Positions 25,030 to 34,386 of a DNA stretch of 64,000 bases are shown here, piece after piece. How positions within the stretch are numbered: position 1 is the first letter of the stretch; every line of letters begins with the position of its first letter. Under the pieces are notes generated by a model. That model was not told where the DNA came from, searched no databases, and saw only the letters and a program-made list of their open reading frames with translations. The stretch is taken from contig NZ_CANNDQ010000002.1 of the NCBI RefSeq assembly GCF_947503375.1, positions 207,182 through 271,181 of the forward strand, given 5' to 3'. This DNA is from an uncultured Psychroserpens sp. Its GTDB lineage: Bacteria; Bacteroidota; Bacteroidia; Flavobacteriales; Flavobacteriaceae. A program made the translations under genes and the position numbers.

Positions 25030-25698
25030 TCAAGATTCATCTAGTATTAGTTTTGGTAAATTTTCGTTAAACCACTTATATTTATTTATAACCATAATAT
25101 GTGTTCCACCTTTAACAACGATACAATCTCCTTGACATGAATGCGGAAATATAGCATCTTTATCACCATGAATGTAAACTGCTTTAGGATTTGGTTGTTC
25201 TTGATCCCATTCAATCACGTTCTCAATTGCCCAATCTAAATAGCGTTTATCACTAACTGATAAATACTTTTTATAAAGTTCAACACGTTTTGTAACAGTC
25301 TCTCCAAAAGCATATTTTGCTAAAAAATCAATACTACCAACAAGCTGAGTAGGTAATAATTTATAAGCTTTTGTAAACTTCATAATACGCATACGCTTAG
25401 GTAACTCGTGTTTTGATTTTACACTTGAAACAACAAATAACTTTCTCAGATGCATATGCTTACTCATTTCTTGAACAAGAATACCACCAAAAGACACTCC
25501 TAATAACACTACATTTTCGTGCTTAATATTAGCAATCATTCGTTTAGCATAAGAGGCTAATGATTCTTTTTTATTAGGAATCATCCACTCGAGCCAATGT
25601 ATTTCGAATTGCGCTTTAGGCAATTGAATATGCTCAAAGATTGTTGGGTTAGCTGCCATTCCAGGCATGAGATATACATGTATCATATTTTGGCTCAT
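25030..25698 (-). CDS. Alpha/beta hydrolase
   Basis: A 222-residue cytoplasmic hydrolase. It opens with VYLMPGMAANPTIFE, which supplies the oxyanion-hole region. The nucleophile elbow is LLGVSFGGILVQE (Ser in G-x-S-x-G, about residue 88). YIHGDKDAIFPH carries the acid, and GGTHIMV the catalytic His near the C-terminus. The triad therefore looks complete. No signal peptide is seen. It is the first gene of the operon with the lytic transglycosylase and cardiolipin synthase. The substrate cannot be told from the sequence; an ester or lipid is plausible from context only. Confidence 0.85.
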   Translation of the reverse strand: MSQNMIHVYLMPGMAANPTIFEHIQLPKAQFEIHWLEWMIPNKKESLASYAKRMIANIKHENVVLLGVSFGGILVQEMSKHMHLRKLFVVSSVKSKHELPKRMRIMKFTKAYKLLPTQLVGSIDFLAKYAFGETVTKRVELYKKYLSVSDKRYLDWAIENVIEWDQEQPNPKAVYIHGDKDAIFPHSCQGDCIVVKGGTHIMVINKYKWFNENLPKLILDES

Positions 25699-25743
25699 AA
25701 CTATTTAAAAATCAGTTATTTTTAATTTTTATGATATTTTTTG

Positions 25744-25751
25744 TAAATTTG
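25744..25751 (+). promoter_or_regulatory. Promoter -7 element
   Basis: TAAATTTG matches TAnnTTTG; it lies about 65 nt before the ATG of the GNAT-like gene at 25817. Confidence 0.4.
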
Positions 25752-25816
25752 TAATGCAAAACTATATAAATCTATAGTTTCTACCCTACCAACCATTGAA
25801 TTAAATACAAATTACT

Positions 25817-26113
25817 ATGATTGATGCAGCAGAACTGACTGACAATGACTTTTTACGTCAATTTGAACTTAAGGTTGACGACGAACTTGCCAAAATTGAA
25901 TATGCACTTCAAGACAGGAAAATTTTCTTGACCAAGCTAATTATTCCAGATACTATCAAATCTGAAGACTTTGAAGAAGAGTTTTTAACTCTTGTGTTTG
26001 AGAACATAGCTGAACGAAATATTAGTGTTGTGCCAACGAGTCCAGAAATTGCAAAATTTATAAGACGACATAGAAAATATAAAAAGATGTTACCTGTAGG
26101 AATTAGAATATAA
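25817..26113 (+). CDS. Small degenerate GNAT-like (YjdJ-type) protein
   Basis: A 98-residue protein. Its order of elements resembles the short YjdJ-type N-acetyltransferases: a beta-hairpin region AKIEYALQDRKIFLTKLIIP, a central helix, then RNISVVPTSPEIAKFIRRHR and KYKKML. Those enzymes end similarly (V-P-x-C-P...YIRRHPEY). The acetyl-CoA pyrophosphate loop (normally R/Q-x-x-G-x-G/A) is replaced here by acidic SEDFEEEFLTL, and the usual Cys is Ser. If the relationship is right, the protein should not bind acetyl-CoA normally. Similarity is judged by eye and may be remote. Monocistronic, with a strong terminator after it. Confidence 0.7.
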   Translation: MIDAAELTDNDFLRQFELKVDDELAKIEYALQDRKIFLTKLIIPDTIKSEDFEEEFLTLVFENIAERNISVVPTSPEIAKFIRRHRKYKKMLPVGIRI

Positions 26114-26132
26114 TCAGTTCATATAGACACAT

Positions 26133-26166
26133 AAAAAAACCGAAGTAAATACTTCGGTTTTTTTTT
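26133..26166. terminator. Bidirectional intrinsic terminator
   Basis: Perfect palindromic arms AAAACCGAAGTA and TACTTCGGTTTT with A-run left and T-run right. It serves the GNAT-like gene and, about 100 nt past its stop, mtaB. The 26167-26265 stretch holds nothing else I can support. Confidence 0.85.
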
Positions 26167-26265
26167 GAATAGTCTTCTTTTTATTGTCTTGTTGCGCCAA
26201 CATTACACATTGCATTATTATCTGTTGGGTTATTGAATATATAAGAAATATACTACACAAATGAA

Positions 26266-27591
26266 TTATAAAACTTTTTCCTTAACAAACTCAAATCTCA
26301 CTAATCCGTCTTCATCAATCTTAGTCAATTCTACTTCATGAAGCGTATTAATTAACTCTGGATTCCAAGGTGCTTTTACTTTTATGTAATTCTCCGTAAA
26401 ACCATGAATATAACCTTCTTTATTTTCTCCCTCAAATAAAACAGTTCTATTAGTTCCTAATTGGCTTTCATAAAATGCTCTACGTTTTTTTACAGATAAA
26501 CCTCGTAACATTTTACTGCGTTTAGCACGAACTTTTTTTGGAACTACTCCTTCTAGAGAAGCTGCAACTGTATTGTCTCTTTCAGAGTATGTGAACACAT
26601 GTAGGTATGAAATGTCTAATGAATTTAAAAAATTGTAAGTCTGCAAAAACAATTCATCAGTCTCTCCAGGAAAACCTACAATTACGTCTACACCAATACA
26701 TGCATGAGGCATAACCGCCCTTATTTTTGAAACTCGATCTATATAGAGTTCTTTCATGTAACGACGACGCATCAGCTTTAAGATTGTATTACTTCCGCTC
26801 TGTAAAGGAATATGAAAATGAGGAACAAATGAATTACTTTTTGCTACAAATTCTATCGTTTCATTTTTAAGTAGGTTAGGTTCAATTGATGAAATACGTA
26901 AACGCTTAATGCCTTCTACTTTATCTAAGGCTTCTACTAATTCATAAAAGGTGTGCTCGTGTTTTTTATTACCAAACTCGCCCTTTCCGTAGTCACCTAT
27001 ATTAACTCCAGTCAATACAATTTCTTTAATATTTTTTGCAGAAATCTCTTTTGCATTTTGCAAAACGTTTTCTAGAGTATCACTTCTTGAAATACCTCTT
27101 GCTAATGGAATCGTGCAATAGGTACATTTATAATCACAACCATCTTGTACTTTTAAAAAGGCGCGAGTACGATCGCCAAAAGAATAGCTACCAACATAGA
27201 AATCTGCATCTTTAATCTCACAGCTATGCACTTCTCCCATATCATTCTTAGTCAAATCATTGAGGTAGCTTGTAATGTTAAATTTCTCGGTAGCGCCTAA
27301 CACTAAATCAACACCTTCAACATCTGCTAATTTCTGCGGTTTTAATTGTGCATAGCATCCTACAGCCGTAATAAAAGCTTCGGGATTGACCTTTTGTGCT
27401 TGCTTTACAATAGATTTAAATCGTTTATCTGCATTTTCAGTAACTGAGCAGGTGTTAATAACATAGATATCTGCTTTTTGCTTGAAATCTACACGATCAA
27501 AACCTTCATCAGTAAAGCTTCTAGCTATAGTAGAAGTCTCTGAAAAATTCAGCTTACAACCTAATGTGTAAAATGCGACTTTTTTATTCAT
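26266..27591 (-). CDS. mtaB: tRNA (N6-L-threonylcarbamoyladenosine(37)-C2)-methylthiotransferase MtaB
   Basis: Radical-SAM enzyme that converts t6A37 to ms2t6A37 in tRNAs reading ANN codons. The 441-residue protein has the N-terminal UPF0004 domain (VAFYTLGCKLNFSETSTI, VINTCSVTENADKR, TAVGCYAQLKP) with three cysteines for an auxiliary Fe-S cluster. The radical-SAM CxxxCxxC motif follows (DGCDYKCTYCTIPLARG), then the core and a C-terminal TRAM domain. The GCKLNFSET form separates MtaB from MiaB and RimO, which have GCQMN and GCPKN. A -7 promoter element precedes it at 27659-27666. Confidence 0.94.
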   Translation of the reverse strand: MNKKVAFYTLGCKLNFSETSTIARSFTDEGFDRVDFKQKADIYVINTCSVTENADKRFKSIVKQAQKVNPEAFITAVGCYAQLKPQKLADVEGVDLVLGATEKFNITSYLNDLTKNDMGEVHSCEIKDADFYVGSYSFGDRTRAFLKVQDGCDYKCTYCTIPLARGISRSDTLENVLQNAKEISAKNIKEIVLTGVNIGDYGKGEFGNKKHEHTFYELVEALDKVEGIKRLRISSIEPNLLKNETIEFVAKSNSFVPHFHIPLQSGSNTILKLMRRRYMKELYIDRVSKIRAVMPHACIGVDVIVGFPGETDELFLQTYNFLNSLDISYLHVFTYSERDNTVAASLEGVVPKKVRAKRSKMLRGLSVKKRRAFYESQLGTNRTVLFEGENKEGYIHGFTENYIKVKAPWNPELINTLHEVELTKIDEDGLVRFEFVKEKVL

Positions 27592-27658
27592 ATCTGGATT
27601 AGTATTTCCATTAGCACAGAAATCTATTTATATTTACTCGTTTTCTATAAATAGTGGG

Positions 27659-27666
27659 CAAATTTA
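27659..27666 (-). promoter_or_regulatory. Promoter -7 element of mtaB
   Basis: TAAATTTG on the minus strand matches TAnnTTTG, 67 nt before the mtaB ATG. No -33 element at normal spacing. Confidence 0.35.
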
Positions 27667-27672
27667 CAACTA

Positions 27673-29316
27673 ATGAGCAAAATGCTAAAACGCACATCCT
27701 ATAATTATTCATTTTTTCATCTAATTTCTAGTGTTTTAACACTTTCTATACTCCTATCATGTAGTAACAATGCCGACACTATAAAAGAACATTTGGTTTT
27801 TCGATATAATGAACATAAAAATATTGGTTCTTTAGATCCAGCATTTGCTAAAGACAATGCAGACATTTGGGCTGTTAATCAGCTGTTCAATGGTCTTGTG
27901 CAAATGGATGAAAATCTTAATGTACAACCATGTATTGCCAAACAGTGGAATATTTCTGACGATGCACTAACCTATTCATTTACATTAAGAAATGATGTCA
28001 AATTCCATAAACATAGATTGTTTGGTAGTGATTCAACCCGAACTGTAAAAGCTAGCGACTTTGAATATAGTTTCAATCGCTTATTAGATAAAAAACTAGC
28101 CTCGCCAGGTAGTTGGACGCTAAGTAAAGTAGACACTTTCAAGTCTATAAACGACACCTTATTTCAAATACAACTCAAACAACCTTTTCCAGCGTTTCTA
28201 GGCTTACTTACAATGAAGTACTGTTCTGTGGTACCAAAAGAAATTGTTGAACATTACACTAATGATTTTCGTTCGCATCCTATTGGAACTGGCCCTTTCA
28301 AATTTAAGCGCTGGGAAGAAAACTTGAAGCTGGTTTTCAGGAAAAACACTATGTATTTTGAAAAAGATACAGATGGAAGACCTTTGCCTTATTTAGAAGC
28401 AGTTGCTATTACATTCTTACCAGATAAGCAGAGCGAATTTTTACAGTTTGCACAAGGCAATATAGACTTTGTTTCTGGTTTAGACGCATCTTATAAAGAT
28501 GAAGTTTTAACTGCAAGTGGTAGTCTAAGAGCATCTTATACATCTAGCGTGAATATGATTCGCGGACCGTACCTTAATACTGAATATCTTGCGTTCTTTA
28601 TGGAATCAGATATTCCAGAAATACAATCTCAATTATTGCGACAAGCTATTAATTCTGGGTTTGATAAGCAAAAAATGATGACCTATTTACGAAATGGTAT
28701 TGGCATTCCTGCTCATGGTGGTTTTATACCAAAAGGGCTTCCTGGTCATGATAATAGTATTGGTTACACATACCAACCCGAAAGAGCACAAGAATTGATA
28801 GAGCTATTTAAAGCTGAAACAGGAATATCTAAGCCAGAAATTACTATTACTACTACTAGTAATTATTTGAGTTTCTGCGAATACATACAACGTGAGCTTC
28901 AAAAGATTGACATCACTGTTAATGTTGATGTCATTCCAGCTGCCACTCTAAAAGATGCAAAAGCAAACGGCAAGCTAGATTTGTTTAGAGCAAGTTGGGT
29001 CGCTGATTATCCTGATGCTGAAAACTATTTGTCACTTTATTCTAGTGAAAATTTTGCGCCTAACGGTCCGAATTATACACATTTTAAAGACGCTCAATTT
29101 GATACTTGGTATAAAGAAGCGTTTTCTATCACTGATTCGAAACAGCGCGAATTATTATACACAAAAATGGATAGTCTGATCATGGCTAAAACACCAGTAG
29201 TACCATTGTTTTATGATGAAGTGGTAAGATTCACTAGAAAAGAAGTTTTCGGACTTGGTATTAACCCAATAAATTTATTAGTTCTAAAGCGTGTTAAAAA
29301 AATAAAAAAACAGTAA
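27673..29316 (+). CDS. Peptide/nickel-type ABC transporter substrate-binding lipoprotein (SBP_bac_5)
   Basis: A 547-residue periplasmic binding protein of the DppA/OppA class, lipid-anchored (signal peptide with lipobox LLSC at about residues 27-30). Family landmarks: IGSLDPAFAKDNADIWAVNQ near the start, a LTYSFTLRNDVKFHKHRLFG stretch (20 shown), GTGPFKFKRWEENLKL, LLRQAINSGFDKQKMM, and RASWVADYPDAENYLSLY near the C-terminus. These proteins capture oligopeptides or similar ligands for an ABC importer. No permease or ATPase gene is adjacent, so it acts with components encoded elsewhere. The gene faces a convergent neighbour with only 4 nt between stops. Confidence 0.9.
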   Translation: MSKMLKRTSYNYSFFHLISSVLTLSILLSCSNNADTIKEHLVFRYNEHKNIGSLDPAFAKDNADIWAVNQLFNGLVQMDENLNVQPCIAKQWNISDDALTYSFTLRNDVKFHKHRLFGSDSTRTVKASDFEYSFNRLLDKKLASPGSWTLSKVDTFKSINDTLFQIQLKQPFPAFLGLLTMKYCSVVPKEIVEHYTNDFRSHPIGTGPFKFKRWEENLKLVFRKNTMYFEKDTDGRPLPYLEAVAITFLPDKQSEFLQFAQGNIDFVSGLDASYKDEVLTASGSLRASYTSSVNMIRGPYLNTEYLAFFMESDIPEIQSQLLRQAINSGFDKQKMMTYLRNGIGIPAHGGFIPKGLPGHDNSIGYTYQPERAQELIELFKAETGISKPEITITTTSNYLSFCEYIQRELQKIDITVNVDVIPAATLKDAKANGKLDLFRASWVADYPDAENYLSLYSSENFAPNGPNYTHFKDAQFDTWYKEAFSITDSKQRELLYTKMDSLIMAKTPVVPLFYDEVVRFTRKEVFGLGINPINLLVLKRVKKIKKQ

Positions 29317-29320
29317 TTAT

Positions 29321-30502
29321 CTATTCATCTTTCTTGCGCCATTGCTTAGTAACTTCAAAAACATGTTCTAGAATTGCCTTATCAACATCTGTAAGTTCAA
29401 CTGCTCTTCGTTTCATAACCACTGTTGCCACTTCAAACGCCTTTTTAGTCAAGTAAGTTGTAAATCCTGAATGTCCTCCCCAAGAAAAGCTTGGCACAAA
29501 ATTTCTAGGAAACCCACTTCCAAAAATATTTGCACTAACACCAACTACAGTACCTGTATTAAACATTGTGTTTATACCACATTTACTATGATCACCCATC
29601 ATTAAACCACAGAACTGTAATCCAGTTTTAGCAAAGCCCTGCGTATTATAATTCCACAATCGTACTTCAGCATAATTGTTCTTTAAATTAGAGTTATTTG
29701 TATCAGCGCCAAGGTTACACCATTCTCCTAAAACAGAATTCCCTAAAAAACCATCATGGCCTTTATTTGAATATCCGAAAAGTACAGCGTTATTTACCTC
29801 ACCTCCTACTTTACTATGAGGCCCAATAGTTGTTGGTCCATATATTTTTGCTCCTAATTTTACAGTAGCATGATCACAAAGTGCAAAAGGACCTCTTATA
29901 ATACTACCTTCCATAACTTCAGCTCCTTTACCTATATATATTGGGCCTGTACTTGCATTTAATGTTGCAAATTCAAGTTTAGCACCTTCTTCAATAAATA
30001 TATTCTGTGAGTTTAAACAGTTATTTGATGCTGGTATTGGTTGCGACTTACGATGTTGAGTAAGCAATTCATAATCATCTTTAATAGCGTCTCCATTTTT
30101 TGAAAAAATATCCCACGCATGTTCTATTTTTAGAATTACCTCATGGTATTCAATAGCCTCATATGTACTAAAGTCTACTTCTTCCTGAGATTCCTTTGAA
30201 AAAAAAGCAATGACATCCTCCTCTTTAAAAATGGCTTGATTTTCTCCAAGGTTTTTAATCATAGCAACTAATTCTTTATTAGGCAAGTATGATGCATTGA
30301 TCATCACATTAACATCCATCTCTACCATTGGATATTTTTCAGAAAGATAGTCTTCAGTTAATGTAGTTGTTGTAAAACCTAAATGAGATTCCCATTTTTC
30401 TCTAATAGTTAGAATACCAACTCTGATATCTGCTACAGGTCGTGTGAATGTAAATGGTAACAAATTATTTCGTGAAGGGCCATCAAATAGAATATAATTC
30501 AT
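29321..30502 (-). CDS. GlmU-like sugar-1-phosphate nucleotidyltransferase / left-handed beta-helix protein
   Basis: A Bacteroidota-type nucleotidyltransferase of about 393 residues. The N-terminus reads MNYILFDGPSRNNLLPFTFT and continues RPVADIRVGILTIREKW, the degenerate nucleotide-binding region of this family. The C-terminal half is a left-handed beta-helix made of hexapeptide repeats (IYIGKGAEVMEGSIIRGPF, GAKIYGPTTIGPHSKVGGEV, GDHSKCGINTMFNTGTVVGV). Such proteins resemble GlmU, which makes UDP-GlcNAc, but the true sugar is not established. The open frame extends to TTG 30517; ATG 30502 matches the family N-terminus better. It is separate from rpmE2, which has its own terminator. Confidence 0.85.
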   Translation of the reverse strand: MNYILFDGPSRNNLLPFTFTRPVADIRVGILTIREKWESHLGFTTTTLTEDYLSEKYPMVEMDVNVMINASYLPNKELVAMIKNLGENQAIFKEEDVIAFFSKESQEEVDFSTYEAIEYHEVILKIEHAWDIFSKNGDAIKDDYELLTQHRKSQPIPASNNCLNSQNIFIEEGAKLEFATLNASTGPIYIGKGAEVMEGSIIRGPFALCDHATVKLGAKIYGPTTIGPHSKVGGEVNNAVLFGYSNKGHDGFLGNSVLGEWCNLGADTNNSNLKNNYAEVRLWNYNTQGFAKTGLQFCGLMMGDHSKCGINTMFNTGTVVGVSANIFGSGFPRNFVPSFSWGGHSGFTTYLTKKAFEVATVVMKRRAVELTDVDKAILEHVFEVTKQWRKKDE

Positions 30503-30595
30503 AACTAGTGTAGACAAAAGAAGTAAAAATCAAAAATACTTTTTGAAAATAACTTCAAAATTAATTATTCCAAATGTAATGCAATTGTAGATAAC

Positions 30596-30626
30596 AAAAA
30601 AGCCCTCAAGAAAATCTTGAAGGCTT
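30596..30626 (-). terminator. Intrinsic terminator of rpmE2
   Basis: On the minus strand AAGCCTTCAAG and CTTGAGGGCTT pair with one mismatch around a 5-nt loop, followed by a T-run. Confidence 0.75.
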
Positions 30627-30647
30627 AAGTATGATGTATGGCTGAGC

Positions 30648-30899
30648 TTATTTTTTAAACTTAGCGTATTTGTTCTTGAACTTATCAATACGACCAGCAG
30701 TATCTACTAATTTAGATTTACCAGTATAGTATGGATGAGATGTTCTTGAAATTTCTAATTTAACTACTGGATATTCAACACCATCAACCTCAATAGTTTC
30801 ATTTGTCTCTGCAGTTGACTTTGTTAAAAACACGTCGTCATTAGACATATCTTTAAATGCTACAAGTCTATAATTTTCTGGATGTATTCCTTTTTTCAT
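30648..30899 (-). CDS. rpmE2: 50S ribosomal protein L31, type B
   Basis: An 83-residue ribosomal protein. It begins MKKGIHPENYRLVAFKDMSN and contains TSHPYYTGKSKLVDTAGRI and DKFKNKYAKFKK, the standard type B L31 signature. The zinc-binding cysteines of type A L31 are absent, as expected for this zinc-independent form. An upstream in-frame ATG at 30968 can be excluded: it lies upstream of the expected transcription start of the strong promoter at 30939-30968, and the added residues do not resemble L31. Confidence 0.96.
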   Translation of the reverse strand: MKKGIHPENYRLVAFKDMSNDDVFLTKSTAETNETIEVDGVEYPVVKLEISRTSHPYYTGKSKLVDTAGRIDKFKNKYAKFKK

Positions 30900-30938
30900 C
30901 TCGTTATTCGATTTAGTCGCTTTACATTTTTCGAGGTG

Positions 30939-30968
30939 CAAATTTAAGTATTTTTTGTAAATTACCAA
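30939..30968 (-). promoter_or_regulatory. Promoter of rpmE2
   Basis: On the minus strand TTG (30968-30966) and TAAATTTG (30946-30939) are separated by 19 nt, the same architecture as the rpmH promoter. Confidence 0.65.
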
Positions 30969-31061
30969 TAAATTATTTTATTTTTTATTACTAAAATCAA
31001 TTTGTAACAATTTCTGTCATTGAGACACTAACCTCTTGTATAACAAGAAATCAACTAAATT

Positions 31062-31586
31062 ATGGAAAACGAAAAACCAAAAATCAAGCCTATAGCCTAT
31101 AATTACGGTGCTTACCTTGGCGTTTTAACAGCTGCTGGATTAATTATACAATATGTAGCTGGATTAGAACGAAACTGGGTAGTAAGTGTTATTAGTATTA
31201 TCCTAACCATCATTATTTATTACTATGGTATAAAAACATACAAACAACAAAACACAAATTACCTTTCAATAAAAGAGGCGATTAAAGTTGGGTTAGCAAT
31301 AGCAGTTATTGGAGGTCTTATTGGTGCTGTGTATACCTACATACATTATTCATATATACAGCCTGAATTTATTGAAGCTATTAGAGAGCAAGCTTACTCA
31401 GATATGACCTCTCAAAATCCGAATATGACCGAAGAACAACTTGCTACAGGTGAAAAAATGATGAATATATTCACATCGTCGTTTTTCATGGCTACCATGA
31501 CACTTATCTTTTCATTATTCTTTGGTTTAATCATCTCGCTAATTACTGGAGCTATTATGAAAAAAGATGACCCAAGTTTAGCTTAA
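31062..31586 (+). CDS. DUF4199 domain membrane protein
   Basis: A 174-residue membrane protein with four hydrophobic helices (about residues 15-32, 38-54, 70-90 and 137-165). The layout agrees with DUF4199: YNYGAYLGVLTAAGLIIQYV at the start, ISIILTIIIYYYGIKTYK in helix two, SIKEAIKVGLAIAVIGGLIG in helix three, then a soluble loop (ANNs and MTEEQLATGEKMMNIF) and a last helix with a lysine end. DUF4199 is a Bacteroidota family of unknown function, often found beside dolichyl-phosphate-mannose-synthase-like glycosyltransferases, as here (43 nt to the next gene). Operon with that gene is likely. Confidence 0.85.
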   Translation: MENEKPKIKPIAYNYGAYLGVLTAAGLIIQYVAGLERNWVVSVISIILTIIIYYYGIKTYKQQNTNYLSIKEAIKVGLAIAVIGGLIGAVYTYIHYSYIQPEFIEAIREQAYSDMTSQNPNMTEEQLATGEKMMNIFTSSFFMATMTLIFSLFFGLIISLITGAIMKKDDPSLA

Positions 31587-31629
31587 ATAATTTCAGTATT
31601 TTTGAACATTAAATATTGAAACACAATAC

Positions 31630-32577
31630 ATGAATATATCAGTAGTCATACCACTACTTAACGAGCAAGAATCATTAACAGAATTACACGATTGGATTTC
31701 AAAAGTCATGGAATCCAATCGTTTTTCTTATGAAGTCATTTTTATTGATGATGGTAGCACTGATGAATCTTGGCAAACTATTCTGAAACTATCTCAAGGT
31801 AATGAACGTGTTAAAGGCATACGATTCTTAAAGAATTTTGGTAAGTCTCAAGCACTACATGCCGGTTTTAAAAAAGCTAAAGGCGATGTAGTTATTACCA
31901 TGGATGCAGATTTGCAAGACAATCCAGAAGAAATTCCAGAGCTTTATAACATGATCATTTCTAAAGAATATGACCTCGTTTCTGGATGGAAGAAAAAACG
32001 ATACGATTCCATACTTACAAAAAATTTACCTTCAAAATTATTCAACTGGGCTGCACGCAAAACGTCAGGTGTAAAGCTTAATGATTTTAACTGCGGATTG
32101 AAGGCTTATCATATTGATGTTGTTAAACATATTGATGTTTATGGTGAAATGCATCGTTACATACCTGTACTTGCTAAAAATGCTGGCTTTACAAAAATTG
32201 GCGAGAAAATAGTGAAACATCAAGCTAGAAAATACGGCGAAACCAAATTTGGCATGAATCGATTTGTTCATGGTTTTTTAGATTTGATCACGATATGGTT
32301 CATTTCCCGTTTTGGCAGAAGACCAATGCACTTGTTTGGAGCCTTAGGTGTTATAATGTTTACTATAGGCTTTGCCTTCGCCATTTACCTTGGCGTAGAT
32401 AAGCTTTTCTTAAACCCATCAGGACGTTTGATCACCCAACGCCCACAATTCTACATTTCACTTGTAACTATGATTATTGGTACTCAATTTTTTGTAGCTG
32501 GCTTCTTAGGTGAAATCATACTAAGGACTCAAAAAAACAAACAACGGTATTTGATAAAGCAAGAGTTAAATTTATAG
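31630..32577 (+). CDS. Family 2 glycosyltransferase, polyprenyl-phosphate type (GtrB/DPMS-like)
   Basis: A 315-residue inner-membrane glycosyltransferase. The GT-A domain (about 1-230) has SVVIPLLNEQESL, the nucleotide-binding FIDDGSTDESW, the metal-binding DADLQDNPEEIP and a YGETKFGMNRF motif near its end. Two C-terminal transmembrane helices follow (about 236-258 and 275-298). Proteins of this type transfer a sugar from a nucleotide donor to undecaprenyl phosphate, making a lipid-linked donor for envelope glycans. It follows the DUF4199 gene by 43 nt. The sugar is not readable from sequence. Confidence 0.9.
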   Translation: MNISVVIPLLNEQESLTELHDWISKVMESNRFSYEVIFIDDGSTDESWQTILKLSQGNERVKGIRFLKNFGKSQALHAGFKKAKGDVVITMDADLQDNPEEIPELYNMIISKEYDLVSGWKKKRYDSILTKNLPSKLFNWAARKTSGVKLNDFNCGLKAYHIDVVKHIDVYGEMHRYIPVLAKNAGFTKIGEKIVKHQARKYGETKFGMNRFVHGFLDLITIWFISRFGRRPMHLFGALGVIMFTIGFAFAIYLGVDKLFLNPSGRLITQRPQFYISLVTMIIGTQFFVAGFLGEIILRTQKNKQRYLIKQELNL

Positions 32578-32605
32578 TGATGACACTTTAATTAACGTTA
32601 AGTTA

Positions 32606-32637
32606 TTGACCAACATATTTTGAAATCCGTACTTTTG
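32606..32637 (+). promoter_or_regulatory. Promoter of the phosphohexomutase-exporter operon
   Basis: TTG (32606-32608) and TACTTTTG (32630-32637) are separated by 21 nt, and the ATG follows 18 nt later. Confidence 0.55.
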
Positions 32638-32655
32638 CAGCATAATTTTTTTTGA

Positions 32656-34386
32656 ATGACACATATTGAACCTCAACTTTTAGAACGTGTAAATACATGG
32701 TTGACACCAACCTTTGATGAAGACACTCAAAATCATATAAAACATTTAATTGCCAACAATACTGAAGAACTTAAAGAAAGTTTCTATAAAAACTTAGAAT
32801 TTGGTACAGGTGGTATGCGCGGCATCATGGGAATTGGTACAAATCGCATCAATAAATTCACACTTGGCAAAAACACACAAGGTCTTAGTAATTATTTACG
32901 TCAACAATTTCCTTCTGAATCACTAAAAGTAGCTATAGCTTATGACTGTAGGCACAATAGTAAAAGTTTAGCTAAGGTAGTTGCCGATGTATTCTCAGCT
33001 AATGGCATAAACGTTTTTCTTTTTGAAGACCTACGCCCCACGCCTGAATTGTCGTTCGCTTTAAAACATTTAAATTGTCACTGTGGTATTGTATTAACAG
33101 CTTCTCATAACCCACCAGAATACAATGGTTATAAAGTATATTGGCAAGATGGCGGACAATTAGTTCCGCCACAAGATGCAGAAATTATCTCAGAGATCAA
33201 TCGACTTGACTATTCTGAAATAAAATTTGAAGCTAACAATGACTTAATTCAATACATTGGAAAAGATGTAGATGACATATTTATTGATGCCTCAGTAAAA
33301 AACGGAAGTTTTGATACACCTTCAAAAGCTAAAGATGATTTACATATAGTTTTCACATCACTTCATGGAACATCAATTACAGCCATACCTGAAACTTTAA
33401 AACGAGCTGGCTATGTAAACGTTCATATTGTTGAAGAACAACGAGTACCAAATGGAGATTTCCCTACAGTAAAATCTCCAAACCCTGAAGAACCAGAGGC
33501 TTTAAAAATGGCTATACAATTGGCAGAGAAAGTTGACGGAGATATTGTAATAGGTACAGATCCTGATTGTGATCGTCTGGGTGTTGTTGTAAGAAATTTA
33601 GAAAATGAACTCGTGATTTTAAATGGCAATCAAGCCATGATCATTATGACACATTTTTTATTGGAAGAATACAAACAAAAAGGAAGTATCTCTCCTAACG
33701 ATTTTATTGGCAGCACTATTGTATCTACGCCTATGATGCAAATCATAGCAAACGCTTACAATGTAGAATGCAAAATAGGTTTAACTGGCTTTAAGTGGAT
33801 TGCAAAAATGATCAAAGACTTCCCTGATCAGTATTTTATTGGAGGAGGTGAAGAGAGTTTTGGATTTATGGTTGGTGATTTTGTAAGAGACAAAGATGCT
33901 GTTACTGCCACTCTTTTAGCCTGTGAAATCGCTGCACAAGCTAAGGCTAACGGCTTCACAGTATATGAAAAATTAATTCAGCTCTACATAGAACATGGGT
34001 TTTATAAAGAACGTTTGGTTTCGTTGACAAAAAAAGGCATTGAAGGCGCTCAAGAAATCAAACAAATGATGATTGATGCTCGTGAAAATCCGTTGAAAAA
34101 TGTTAATGGCTCAAAAGTGGTTCGTATTGAAGATTATCAATTATCCATTACAAAAGATGTTTTATCAGGAAAAGAAACACCTATAGAGATCCCAAAATCT
34201 AATGTCTTAATTTACTACACTGAAGATGGTAGTAAAATTGCTTTAAGACCTAGCGGTACAGAACCTAAGATCAAATTTTACATAAGTGTAAATACAACTC
34301 TAGACAATGTGGCAGAATTTAAAGCTACGGAACAAAAATTGGAATCTAGGATTGATGCTATCCTCAAGGATATGAAGTTAAATTAA
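32656..34386 (+). CDS. Phosphoglucomutase/phosphomannomutase family protein
   Basis: Interconverts hexose 1- and 6-phosphates in the cytoplasm. The 576-residue protein carries all four alpha-D-phosphohexomutase loops: the catalytic phosphoserine loop [16 protein letters not shown] (about residue 150), the metal-binding loop [12 protein letters not shown], the sugar-specificity loop [10 protein letters not shown], and the phosphate-binding loop [12 protein letters not shown]. The long form (about 570 residues) is typical of PGM from Bacteroidota and Firmicutes and most often acts on glucose phosphates; mannose or ribose phosphates remain possible. The MsbA-like exporter gene begins at the next base, so the two are cotranscribed. 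Confidence 0.92.
   Translation: MTHIEPQLLERVNTWLTPTFDEDTQNHIKHLIANNTEELKESFYKNLEFGTGGMRGIMGIGTNRINKFTLGKNTQGLSNYLRQQFPSESLKVAIAYDCRHNSKSLAKVVADVFSANGINVFLFEDLRPTPELSFALKHLNCHCGIVLTASHNPPEYNGYKVYWQDGGQLVPPQDAEIISEINRLDYSEIKFEANNDLIQYIGKDVDDIFIDASVKNGSFDTPSKAKDDLHIVFTSLHGTSITAIPETLKRAGYVNVHIVEEQRVPNGDFPTVKSPNPEEPEALKMAIQLAEKVDGDIVIGTDPDCDRLGVVVRNLENELVILNGNQAMIIMTHFLLEEYKQKGSISPNDFIGSTIVSTPMMQIIANAYNVECKIGLTGFKWIAKMIKDFPDQYFIGGGEESFGFMVGDFVRDKDAVTATLLACEIAAQAKANGFTVYEKLIQLYIEHGFYKERLVSLTKKGIEGAQEIKQMMIDARENPLKNVNGSKVVRIEDYQLSITKDVLSGKETPIEIPKSNVLIYYTEDGSKIALRPSGTEPKIKFYISVNTTLDNVAEFKATEQKLESRIDAILKDMKLN

Noticed and set aside
26168..26265. Short minus-strand reading after mtaB ending NNAMCNVGATRQ and a stop
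   Set aside because: No start codon and under 30 residues; could be a gene remnant but cannot be supported.
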